A stretch of 6,337 bases of DNA from a bacterium (GTDB lineage: Bacteria > SZUA-182 > SZUA-191 > JAJRXT01). Shown here in pieces: positions 1 through 6,273 of the stretch. Position 1 is the first letter of the stretch. Each line of letters starts with the position of its first letter. The stretch lies in NCBI GenBank assembly GCA_024277605.1, contig JAJRUU010000014.1, positions 1-6,337 on the forward strand, written 5' to 3'. The translations under genes were made by a program, and so were the position numbers. Under the pieces are notes generated by a model. It was not told the DNA's origin. It did not search any database and worked only from the letters and a program-made list of their open reading frames with translations.

Positions 1-1
1 G

Positions 2-100
2 CGATTGCATGAGGCGCTGGATTATCAAACGCCATGGGAGGTTTATTCTGGTTTAGGGAGACTTGACCTGCTCCTGGCAACCGGCATTCTCAAACCTTAA
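2..100 (+). CDS. IS3-family transposase (OrfB, DDE integrase core), C-terminal fragment
   Basis: Only the last 32 codons are present, open to the left edge and ending at TAA 98-100. They read RLHEALDYQTPWEVYSG and then a short tail. The pattern [R/H]xHxxLxYxTPxEVY is the characteristic C-terminal signature of IS3-family OrfB proteins, just after the last catalytic Glu of the DDE domain. The protein would cut and join the element ends. The DDE residues themselves lie outside the window, so it cannot be said whether the copy is intact. The family call rests on this short motif and is supported by the terminal-repeat-like sequence that follows. Confidence 0.75.
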   Translation, partial: RLHEALDYQTPWEVYSGLGRLDLLLATGILKP

Positions 101-114
101 CTTTCGTGATTTTT

Positions 115-141
115 GGTCTTGACAAAGGGGAGGGGTATACA
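115..141 (+). repeat. Probable right terminal inverted repeat of the IS3-type element
   Basis: The stretch GGTCTTGACAAAGGGGAGG continues to TATACA and lies 14 bases after the transposase stop. It ends in CA, as IS3-family right ends do. Its partner would be at the left end of the element, outside the window, so the repeat is inferred from position and composition and not by pairing. Confidence 0.5.
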
Positions 142-615
142 TCACACCCCGGATGAGGTCAGGGGTTGGTTTGCTGAACATGGTATGGACATGGAACTTT
201 TAGTTCCTTGTACCGGTAGATTTAAAAGTACCTCCAATTTTATTGTGCGAGGGTTTAGCCCGAAAAATTCGGGTATTGTCCTGGGCAAATCTACATTTAG
301 TTGAAAATTATAAATTTATCAGCTTCCTGTTCCCGCCGCCTTGGGCAAACAAAGCTTTATTGGACGTTGGCTTATAAACCTTATCTCGCAAGGGGTTTGG
401 CAAACCCAGCCTGAATTTATGAATAGGTCGGGTTAGATAGGTTAGATATCTCAAGCAAACCGGAGTAAAAGAATAGCCGGATTTTTGGCATCTTTTTTAT
501 ATCGCCTTCCGTATGAAAATAATTTACACAAAAAACTTGACAGTACCAAGTCGCTTGGCATCTGTTAGCTCAAAACATTAACCTAAGACTGTCCAGGACT
601 TAGGGGGAGTTTTAT
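142..615. other. Intergenic region without a convincing gene; several small dyads
   Basis: No reading frame here has a protein-like sequence with a start and ribosome-binding site. An open frame at 113-304 starts inside the insertion-sequence end and resembles nothing I know. Small perfect hairpins are visible at 193-207 (GGAACT/AGTTCC), 259-273 (CCCGAA/TTCGGG), 393-407 (GGGTTT/AAACCC), 546-558 (CCAAG/CTTGG) and 582-604 (CCTAAG/CTTAGG). A tandem GGTTAGATA repeat sits at 431-448, with a third copy at 680-688. None has a convincing terminator T run. The region may be decayed insertion-sequence or former intergenic DNA. Confidence 0.5.
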
Positions 616-645
616 TTGAACAGCAGAGCAGGCATGTGCTATACT
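616..645 (+). promoter_or_regulatory. Sigma-70-type promoter with extended -10 for the GT39/GT2 genes
   Basis: TTGAAC at 616-621 (4 of 6 matches to TTGACA) is followed after 18 bases by TATACT at 640-645 (5 of 6 matches to TATAAT). TG sits one base upstream of the -10 box (637-638), which makes it an extended -10 promoter. Transcription would start near 652, giving a leader of about 60 bases before the ATG at 713. It is the best promoter I see in this intergenic region and it points at the glycosyltransferase pair. Confidence 0.55.
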
Positions 646-646
646 T

Positions 647-675
647 AAAAGACAAAAAAATCTAAGTTGTCTTTT
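647..675 (+). promoter_or_regulatory. 9-bp inverted repeat at the expected transcription start
   Basis: AAAAGACAA at 647-655 and TTGTCTTTT at 667-675 are perfect inverted copies separated by 11 bases. The dyad begins two bases after the -10 box, so it spans the expected start site. That position would suit a repressor operator. In RNA only part of the left arm would be transcribed and the stem is AT-rich, so a terminator is less likely despite the following T run (672-676). The regulator is unknown. Confidence 0.35.
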
Positions 676-712
676 TGAGGGTTAGATAATAATCTTATTC
701 ATTTGAGAGAAT

Positions 713-2482
713 ATGCTTTTGCCAGGCAAAAACAAGACGGTTTTCAATTTAAAAAACCCCGCAATCGCTTTATTTATCGCTGTAGCTTTCTGCTTATTGG
801 GATTTTTCAGCGTTAAAGATTATGGGTTTACTATGGATTCCCATAATTATTTTTATCGGGGAGAGGCGTACCTCAATTTTTTCCTAACCGGAGCGAAACG
901 TTTTAGTAAACAACAGAGAAATTGCCGGTTTCAGGATGAGGATATAAATCCATTTAATTATGATCTATTATCAAAGGAAATGACTGATAAGAAAAAAAAC
1001 CTTTTCGCTAAAACCGGAGAGGGCAGTTATGGAGGTTTTACCGGCACCGTCTCTGCTTTGGGGTGTGAAATATTTTATAAAAGGCTTAATTTGTTGGGAG
1101 ATTTGGATGCCCACCATTATGCCTATGTATTGTTAGCTTCCATTGCCTTCTTTTTTTATTTTTTGTTTGTAAGCCAAGCCTTTAATAGGGTAACGGCTTT
1201 TTGGGCTACTGCATTTTTGTTTTTATTCCCGCGCTTCATGGGTCATGTGCCCAATAATCCTAAAGATTCAGTAGTGGCTTGCCTGGGGATCATCGCCATT
1301 TACTTTTTCTGGCTGGCGATGAGTAAAAAAGAGTGGAAATATTTAATGCCTACTGCGATGCTGATAAGCTTTGCGGTTACCACTAAGACCAGTGGTTATA
1401 TGATTCCGTGTATATTGTTTTTATGGGCAATAGGATATTTTATAAGATATAAGAAATTTTCTCTACGGTTTGATAAAAGCTTTTGGGTATATATGTTCCT
1501 TTCGTTTTTCGTCTTCATCCTTGTGGTTTATATATTTTCCCCAAGCTGGTGGGTTGACCCGCTGGGCATATACCGTAGCATCGCGGGTTTAACAAAATAC
1601 GCCACCAATAATCCGGTAGGCTGGACCAGTGATTTTACCCAGGAAGCGGCTTTTGATATCAAGAAAAAAATAATCTACGCTTTTTTCCCCATGGGGCTCG
1701 TATTTATTACAACACCGGTTTTTACCCTGGCGCTGGGTGTTAGCGGTTTTTTTGTTGCGCTTGGGAGAATAAAAGAGAATTTTCGTACTAACCAGATTGA
1801 CAACTATCTGTTGGTTGTTTTATGGTTCATTATTCCTATAATCATTGCCTCGCTGCCTGGCCCATCATACTACGTCAGAGTGCCGAGGCATTTTATGCTT
1901 TTTATGCCGGCGCTTTGCATTCTTGCCGGTTTGGGCGGCAATTGGGCAACAAAATATTTAAGGACTAAATGGAGCCGCCTGATGGATGTTAGAGTAGCAA
2001 ATTTTCTCATCGGGACTTTGATTTTTTTTGGGCTTGGCTCTATAGCCATATCAATTGTTAATATACATCCCTACGAAACCACATTTTTTAACCGCTTAAT
2101 TGGGGGATTATCCGGAGCCAGAAAAGTGAAACTACCCGGAAGAAGCGTAGGAATTCCGGATGCTAGCGATTTCTGGTGCAATTCATATCGTAGCGGGACA
2201 GAGTGGCTGAACAAAAATGCATTACCCAACTCATATCTTGTAGTAACCTATGGCGAGCGGGTGGTAGTATATGCAAAAGAATTGAGGAAGGATATTACTA
2301 TAATCAAGGAGGATGATTTTAATTTTGAGCAGCTCAATAAAGGCCCTTTTTATGTTATGATAATACCTACATATTGGGAAGAACTATACGACGGCTTATT
2401 ACAATATTGTTATAAGAACGCTAAGCCGCTATACAGCATAAGCTCTCAAGGCGCACCTATTTTACTAATCTACAAGTTGTAA
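713..2482 (+). CDS. GT39/PMT-like multispanning membrane glycosyltransferase (GT-C fold)
   Basis: The 589-residue product has about 11 hydrophobic segments (near 16-35, 135-156, 160-176, 188-203, 211-226, 228-245, 256-276, 320-348, 364-381, 393-412 and 430-450) and a soluble C-terminal part. Recognisable family landmarks are DYGFTMDSHNYFYRGE (36-51) in the first outer loop, PRFMGH..NNPKD (173-185), a SPSWWVDPLG stretch (276-285), and HPYETTFFNRLIGG (452-465) followed by DFWCNSYRSGTEWLN (486-500). Such enzymes use a polyprenyl-phosphate sugar donor on the outer face of the cytoplasmic membrane; the acceptor cannot be read from the sequence. The usual Asp-Glu pair in the first loop is here Asp42-Ser43. 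A TGA at 704-706 bounds the frame upstream. The ATG has only a close GAGAG (705-709); a TTG at 719 would have better spacing. A GT2 gene follows after 20 bases. Confidence 0.82.
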   Translation: MLLPGKNKTVFNLKNPAIALFIAVAFCLLGFFSVKDYGFTMDSHNYFYRGEAYLNFFLTGAKRFSKQQRNCRFQDEDINPFNYDLLSKEMTDKKKNLFAKTGEGSYGGFTGTVSALGCEIFYKRLNLLGDLDAHHYAYVLLASIAFFFYFLFVSQAFNRVTAFWATAFLFLFPRFMGHVPNNPKDSVVACLGIIAIYFFWLAMSKKEWKYLMPTAMLISFAVTTKTSGYMIPCILFLWAIGYFIRYKKFSLRFDKSFWVYMFLSFFVFILVVYIFSPSWWVDPLGIYRSIAGLTKYATNNPVGWTSDFTQEAAFDIKKKIIYAFFPMGLVFITTPVFTLALGVSGFFVALGRIKENFRTNQIDNYLLVVLWFIIPIIIASLPGPSYYVRVPRHFMLFMPALCILAGLGGNWATKYLRTKWSRLMDVRVANFLIGTLIFFGLGSIAISIVNIHPYETTFFNRLIGGLSGARKVKLPGRSVGIPDASDFWCNSYRSGTEWLNKNALPNSYLVVTYGERVVVYAKELRKDITIIKEDDFNFEQLNKGPFYVMIIPTYWEELYDGLLQYCYKNAKPLYSISSQGAPILLIYKL

Positions 2483-2488
2483 ATTAAC

Positions 2489-2494
2489 AAAGGA
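2489..2494 (+). promoter_or_regulatory. Ribosome-binding site fixing the TTG start of the GT2 gene
   Basis: AAAGGA lies 8 bases upstream of TTG 2503-2505. No ATG or GTG is available before the first family motif (SVVIPLYNE, residues 5-13), so this site supports the TTG start. Confidence 0.6.
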
Positions 2495-2502
2495 CATAAA
2501 CT

Positions 2503-3443
2503 TTGATTGAGATTTCAGTAGTAATCCCATTGTACAACGAGTATGAGAGCATAAGAGAACTCTATGCTGAGCTGACCAGCGCCTTGGGTAAACTCGGCAA
2601 GTCTTACGAGATTATTCTCATAAATGACGGCAGTACCGACCAAACGCCTGCCCTGTTAAAAGAACTCGCCGAAGCTGATAAACAGTTAACGGTAATTAAT
2701 TTTACCAGAAACTTTGGGCAGACTGCGGCAATTAGCGCCGGTTTTAATCATGCACAAGGGGAGGCAATAGTAACCCTGGATGGCGACTTGCAGAATCCAC
2801 CCGCTGATATTGCCAAATTGTTGGCTGAAATGCAAAAAGGGTATGATGTGGTCAGCGGCTGGAGAAAAAAAAGAAATGACCCATTTTTAAACCGCAGGCT
2901 GCCTTCCATGATTGCCAATTCTCTTATTTCAAAATAACCGGGGTTAAATTACATGACTATGGCTGCACGCTGAAAGTCTATAAAAAAGAAGTAGTAAAAA
3001 ACATTCAACTCTATGGGGAGATGCACCGCTTCATTCCGGCTTTAACCAGTTGGCAGGGAGCTAAAGTAGGTGAGATCGAGGTCTCGCATTTTGCCAGGAA
3101 GCATGGAAAGTCTAACTATGGGATAAGTAGAACCTTTAGGGTAATTTTGGATCTGATAAATGTAAAATTCCTAATTAGCTATTCCACCCGACCAATTCAG
3201 TTTTTCGGGAAGATCGGCTTCATCGCTTTAAGCGGAGCGGGATTATCCTTTATGGGACTGATCTATATGAAGCTGTTCGAAGGAGCGGATATGACAGGTA
3301 ATCCCTTGTTGTATTTAATGATATTGTTGGTTCTGGTTGCGGTACAATTTATTACCTTGGGGCTTTTGGGCGAAATTAATATCAGGATATACCATGAAAT
3401 GCAACAAAAACCAACTTATGTGATCAAGGAGAAAATAAACTAA
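2503..3443 (+). pseudogene. GtrB/ArnC-like GT2 polyprenyl-phosphate glycosyltransferase, frameshifted
   Basis: Two frames together give one protein of about 313 residues, the normal length for the family. Frame one (2503-2937, 144 residues) has IPLYNE (8-13), NDGSTD (41-46) and the metal-binding DGDLQNPP (93-100). It stops at TAA 2935-2937. The -1 frame continues without a gap from base 2934 as ITGVKLHDYGCTLKVY, then GEMHRFIPAL and HFARKHGKSNYG, then two membrane segments, to TAA 3441-3443. One missing A in the run at 2931-2934 explains the break. Members of the family transfer a sugar from a nucleotide donor to undecaprenyl phosphate at the cytoplasmic face. This gene would supply the donor for the GT39-like enzyme encoded 20 bases upstream. 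A TTG start follows AAAGGA. A sequencing error, a real mutation or slippage on A AAA could each account for the shift. The 54 bases to the convergent gene hold no clear terminator. Confidence 0.8.
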
Positions 3444-3497
3444 TTACATGTTCATGCTGTCCGAACTGTGGGATCCTCACCCAGCCGAGCTTTTTGC

Positions 3498-4490
3498 CTA
3501 CCAGTAATGTTGTTTATACCGTTCATAAAACGCTATTGTCCGGCGCAGGCCGTCATGTAGCGATATTTTAGGCTCCCAGCCAAGTTGATTTTTTATTTTG
3601 CTATAGTCGGCGACGTAGTTTCCTATTTCGGTAATTTTGAGTTGATCAGGGTACGGAACTAATTTGTAGCCGCCTGTGCCAGTCATTTCAATCAGTTTAC
3701 GCACCAAATCCGCTAAACAAATTGGGCTGCCCCCCAAATTATATACTTCGCCCACCGTGTCTTCGGTAGCTGCGGTCAACAACATGGCATCCAATACGTC
3801 ATCTACATAGTTTAAATCCCTAATCTGTTTCCCATCGCCAAATATATATACCTCTCTATTATCCGAAACCAGCCTAATGAACCAGCTTGCCACGCCTTGT
3901 TTATGGTGTTGCATCAGGTGTCGGGGACCATACGTATTGGTAAGCCGCAAGCTGGTGGTTCGGAGTCCGTGGATATAGTTATATAACAGGTAGTAGTATT
4001 CTGCGGTTATATTGTGAATGCCGTTGGGTTCGACAGGCAGCCGCGGGTGTTGTTCATTTACCGGGGTTTGGGTTAAGCGGCCATATTGATTACGGTTGCT
4101 GGTGAAAACAATTCGGGCATCTGGATTAACCCGTCGGCAAGCCTCCAGCAAAGTAAGATGCGACCGGCAATTGATCTCCAAATCGGCAAATGGATCCCCA
4201 ATACTGTCTTGGTGATTGGCGCTGCCTGCCAGATCAAAGATATAATCCTGCCCGGAAACCAAGTGGCTCAGGCTGTTAAGATCACATACATTGCTTATGT
4301 TTACCCTAACCCTGTCTTTTATATCGGAGACATTGAAGAGGTTCCCCCCCTGTCCTGGAATTAAAGCGTCCAGCAATAAAATCTCAGCATCCAAATCGAG
4401 CAGTCGATGCGCTAAGTTACTCCCGATAAAGCCTAATCCCCCGGTAATTAATACCTTCTTCCCTTTAAACGTTGTGCTGAAATCGATCAT
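3498..4490 (-). CDS. NAD-dependent epimerase/dehydratase-like protein (extended SDR), altered catalytic motif
   Basis: The 330-residue protein has the dinucleotide-binding GGLGFIG (17-23), an acidic residue ending beta-2 (LLLDA, 38-42), DLAG (86-89), FTSNRNQYG (129-137), LRLTNTYGPRH (181-191) and FGDGKQIRDLNYVDD (217-231). These features place it with nucleotide-sugar epimerases and dehydratases of the UDP-glucose 4-epimerase type. The segment where YxxxK normally sits reads PNGIHNITAEYY, so Asn156 replaces Tyr and Asn160 replaces Lys. From memory, a related subfamily has NGINK here, lacking the Tyr but keeping the Lys; this protein lacks both. The substrate is unknown and the activity may be changed or lost. 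A strong site, AGGGAGGAG (4495-4503), precedes the ATG. It lies 46 bases after maf on the same strand and converges with the GT2 gene. Confidence 0.82.
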   Translation of the reverse strand: MIDFSTTFKGKKVLITGGLGFIGSNLAHRLLDLDAEILLLDALIPGQGGNLFNVSDIKDRVRVNISNVCDLNSLSHLVSGQDYIFDLAGSANHQDSIGDPFADLEINCRSHLTLLEACRRVNPDARIVFTSNRNQYGRLTQTPVNEQHPRLPVEPNGIHNITAEYYYLLYNYIHGLRTTSLRLTNTYGPRHLMQHHKQGVASWFIRLVSDNREVYIFGDGKQIRDLNYVDDVLDAMLLTAATEDTVGEVYNLGGSPICLADLVRKLIEMTGTGGYKLVPYPDQLKITEIGNYVADYSKIKNQLGWEPKISLHDGLRRTIAFYERYKQHYW

Positions 4491-4494
4491 TTTA

Positions 4495-4503
4495 CTCCTC
4501 CCT
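4495..4503 (-). promoter_or_regulatory. Strong ribosome-binding site of the epimerase-like gene
   Basis: On the minus strand AGGGAGGAG precedes ATG 4490-4488; its GGAGG core is 7 bases from the start codon. It is among the best ribosome-binding sites in the window and fixes the start. Confidence 0.7.
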
Positions 4504-4536
4504 GCTAAGGGTGTCGGCAGTCCTGTGCTCTATCCA

Positions 4537-5121
4537 TTACAGTACTGAAATTTTAAAATCAAGCAGCATATCGGCAAGCAATGGCAATGGTAAGCCGACG
4601 ACGTTGCTATAACAACCGTCGATCTTCTCGATCAATAGTTCGCCCCTGCCCTGAATGGCATAGGCCCCGGCTTTACCCAATGGCTCTCCGGTAGCTGCAT
4701 AATTTTGAATCTGCTCATGCGTCAGGGGCTTCATGCTCACCTGAGTCGCCATATAATCTGTAATTGTGTGATTGTCAGCTGCATTAACGATTGATACCCC
4801 GGTATATACCTGATGGGTTTTACCGCTCAGCTGCTGTAACGTGGCAATGGCTTCTGCCGCTGAGTGAGCTTTACCAAACACCGTATCACCCAGCCCTATC
4901 AGGGTGTCGGCTCCAATAACTAAGCCTTTTTCCAACTGACCGGCCACCTGCCGTGCTTTACGAAGAGCGTTCTCCTGTACTATTTCGGCGGCGGACAAAT
5001 CTCCGGCATGAATTTCCTCCGCCGCACTTGAGGTTATGCTGAAATCCAGCCCCAATTGTTCCATCAGGCGCCTGCGCCTGGGGGAGACTGAAGCCAGGAT
5101 TAGCTGCTGTTCTGCTTCCAT
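4537..5121 (-). CDS. maf: Maf family nucleoside triphosphate pyrophosphatase
   Basis: The 194-residue length is typical of Maf. Family motifs appear in order: ASVSPRRR (10-17, normally SxSPRR), a conserved Lys in NALRKA (51-56), VIGADT (68-73) with Asp72 as the likely catalytic acidic residue, EPLGKAGAYAIQGRG (146-160) and GCYSNVVGLPL (169-179). Characterised Maf proteins of the YhdE type hydrolyse dTTP, UTP or modified nucleotides to monophosphates in the cytoplasm; the GKAGAYAIQG form matches that group. The ATG at 5121 has only a distant GAGGG. A TGA lies six codons upstream in frame, so no longer ATG, GTG or TTG start is possible. Translation may instead be coupled to the short ORF or trpF just upstream. 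The stop is 46 bases before the epimerase-like gene. Confidence 0.92.
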   Translation of the reverse strand: MEAEQQLILASVSPRRRRLMEQLGLDFSITSSAAEEIHAGDLSAAEIVQENALRKARQVAGQLEKGLVIGADTLIGLGDTVFGKAHSAAEAIATLQQLSGKTHQVYTGVSIVNAADNHTITDYMATQVSMKPLTHEQIQNYAATGEPLGKAGAYAIQGRGELLIEKIDGCYSNVVGLPLPLLADMLLDFKISVL

Positions 5122-5168
5122 AATAACTGGATGCCCTCAATTGTCGAATCAGATATTTTTTTCAGCAT
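5100..5168 (-). CDS. Possible 22-codon ORF overlapping the end of trpF and the start of maf
   Basis: On the minus strand an ATG at 5168-5166 overlaps the trpF tail (its TGA is at 5164-5162). It has an excellent ribosome-binding site, GGAGG at 5180-5176, with 7 bases of spacing. The frame reads MLKKISDSTIEGIQLLWKQN and then SS, stopping at TAA 5102-5100. It runs over the maf start (5121) in a different frame. The maf ATG itself has a poor site, so the ORF could carry ribosomes into maf by coupling, or GGAGG could be chance within the trpF Leu-Glu-Gly codons. I recognise no homologue, and the peptide itself may have no function. Confidence 0.3.
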   Translation of the reverse strand: MLKKISDSTIEGIQLLWKQNSS

Positions 5169-5800
5169 GGATCACCCTCCAAACTATAATCTGAAAGGCG
5201 TACTTTTTCCACCAGCTCCTGTAGCTTTTTTAAATCCTTTATACCAGGCTCTTCTTCTACCCCACTGCACACATCAACAGCATAAGGGCGGACTGTTTTA
5301 ATAGCCTGCTGTATATTTTCCGGATCCAAACCACCAGCCAGTATGATTCTAGCATACTTCTGGGCGGTAAGTGCCAACTCCCAGTTAAAAACTTCTCCGG
5401 TACCGCCAACCTTATGTGATACATATGTGTCTAATAGTAGAGCAACTACCGGATACTTGTCAATATCGATCAAGCTCAATTTATCTTTAATACGGATAGC
5501 CTTTATCACCCGCCCGGAAAACTTTTGGCAAAAAGCGGGCGTTTCATGACCGTGCAGCTGCACTAAGTGCAGGTTGCAATCCCGCATAATCTCCCGGATG
5601 GTATCAGCCTCCTCATCCACAAACACCCCCACTGTACTGATAAAAGGCGGCAAAGATTTTATAATATTACGGGCGGCTTCAGGTTTGATATAGCGGGGGC
5701 TGGCTTTGTAGAAGATAAAACCTAAAGCATCCACCCCCAAATTAGCCGCCGCCAGCGCATCCTGATGATTAGTAATCCCACAAATTTTTGTTTTAGTCAT
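5162..5800 (-). CDS. trpF: Phosphoribosylanthranilate isomerase (TrpF)
   Basis: The 212-residue protein matches a single (beta/alpha)8 TrpF barrel. KICGIT (5-10) gives the catalytic Cys7, followed by GFIFYKASPRYI (27-38), VGVFVDE (57-63), QLHGHE (81-86), LLLDT (121-125) with the catalytic Asp124, GGTGEVFNW (132-140), LAGGLDPENI (154-163) and DVCSGVEEEPGIKD (176-189). It converts N-(5-phosphoribosyl)anthranilate to the carboxyphenylamino ribulose phosphate in tryptophan synthesis, in the cytoplasm. The start is fixed by the usual six residues before Cys7, but no clear ribosome-binding site precedes it. No other trp gene is nearby. It sits 32 bases after the unknown gene and about 40 bases before maf, probably on one transcript. 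Confidence 0.95.
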   Translation of the reverse strand: MTKTKICGITNHQDALAAANLGVDALGFIFYKASPRYIKPEAARNIIKSLPPFISTVGVFVDEEADTIREIMRDCNLHLVQLHGHETPAFCQKFSGRVIKAIRIKDKLSLIDIDKYPVVALLLDTYVSHKVGGTGEVFNWELALTAQKYARIILAGGLDPENIQQAIKTVRPYAVDVCSGVEEEPGIKDLKKLQELVEKVRLSDYSLEGDPC

Positions 5801-5832
5801 GAAGTTTTGTCGTTATTCAGCAAAAAAACTGC

Positions 5833-6273
5833 TTATGTTGAATCAATTGCTTTTTTACTTTTAACCTTTGATTTAGCCAAGCTAGAAATATCGTCAATTA
5901 GTGCTTTTTTTATTGCCACGACTAATTCTAGTTCGTGTTCTATTTTTTGGAAAGCACCCTGTAAAACCACAGCCCCATCATCTGTTATCATAATTGGAGA
6001 GTAAGAACCCAGATGATCAAAATAAAAAGAAAGGCTAGTAATGTTAGAGGAATTTTCATATTTCTTAAATTCATCAGCATCTTCAATATGCTTGCCGAAA
6101 AAAGCAGTTGAAGTTATTAATCCCCTGTCAGTTTTAAACCAAACTCCTCTAACACTTGGTAATTTAGCAATTAGCTTACTTGTGTCTATTTGGATAGTAT
6201 TTAAAACAATATGTTTTTTATCTTGTGCATCCTTACAAAAAGCTAAAACATCTCTTTTTTTACCAGACAACAC
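5833..6273 (-). CDS. Hypothetical protein, AT-rich gene of unknown family
   Basis: I do not recognise this 146-residue protein. It has no signal peptide or membrane segment. It alternates short beta-like stretches (HIVLNTIQI 21-29, VRGVWF 41-46, GLITSTAFF 51-59, ITSLSFYF 78-85, SPIMITDDGAVVLQ 92-105) with a helix near 108-134, and ends in a Lys/Ser-rich tail (135-146). By eye the gene is near 33-37% G+C, below trpF and maf. The start is GTG at 6273-6271, ten bases after the stop of the preceding gene, with only a weak GGA upstream. TTG 6270-6268 is an alternative. The same frame is bounded upstream by TGA at 6303-6301. The tight spacing to both neighbours suggests co-transcription. It may work with the upstream clamp-motif protein, but that is only context. 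Confidence 0.6.
   Translation of the reverse strand: MLSGKKRDVLAFCKDAQDKKHIVLNTIQIDTSKLIAKLPSVRGVWFKTDRGLITSTAFFGKHIEDADEFKKYENSSNITSLSFYFDHLGSYSPIMITDDGAVVLQGAFQKIEHELELVVAIKKALIDDISSLAKSKVKSKKAIDST

Larger units (their letters stand above)
1..141 (+). mobile_element. Right end of an IS3-family insertion sequence (truncated by window edge)
   Basis: This segment joins the C-terminus of an IS3-type transposase (stop at 100) to a short tail and a probable right terminal inverted repeat at about 115-141. Read on the minus strand, the end begins TGTATACCCC and continues through a TTTGTCAAGACC stretch. The 5'-TG...CA-3' terminus and the small distance between transposase stop and element end both fit the IS3 family. 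The left end lies outside the window, so the inverted-repeat pairing and any target duplication cannot be confirmed. The exact boundary at 141 is inferred. Confidence 0.6.

Noticed and set aside
113..304. Open frame of 63 codons on the + strand after the insertion-sequence end
   Set aside because: It starts inside the terminal repeat, has no ribosome-binding site and no recognisable protein pattern.
537..565. Perfect TTGACA at 537-542 as a -35 box
   Set aside because: No acceptable -10 sequence lies 16-18 bases downstream; the pair at 616-645 is far better.
589..613. TGTCCAGG...TAGGGGG stretch resembling a second IS3-type right end
   Set aside because: No inverted partner or transposase remnant adjoins it, and a likely element end is already present at 141.
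3444..3497. Possible terminator between the convergent GT2 and epimerase-like genes (T run at 3491-3495)
   Set aside because: The only pairing found is TGGG/CCCA with a 7-base loop; it is too weak and not adjacent to the T run.
4519..4538. tRNA-like stretch on the minus strand (AATGGATAGAGCACAGGACT)
   Set aside because: It resembles a D-loop and the start of an anticodon arm, but neither the D-stem nor the anticodon stem pairs and no T-arm follows. It overlaps the maf stop; probably chance.
4086..4548. Two + strand open frames opposite the epimerase-like gene
   Set aside because: They are antisense shadows of a well-supported coding region and have no family features.
4958..5140. 60-codon minus-strand frame overlapping the 5' part of maf
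   Set aside because: It is an out-of-frame shadow of maf, which has full family motifs in its own frame.
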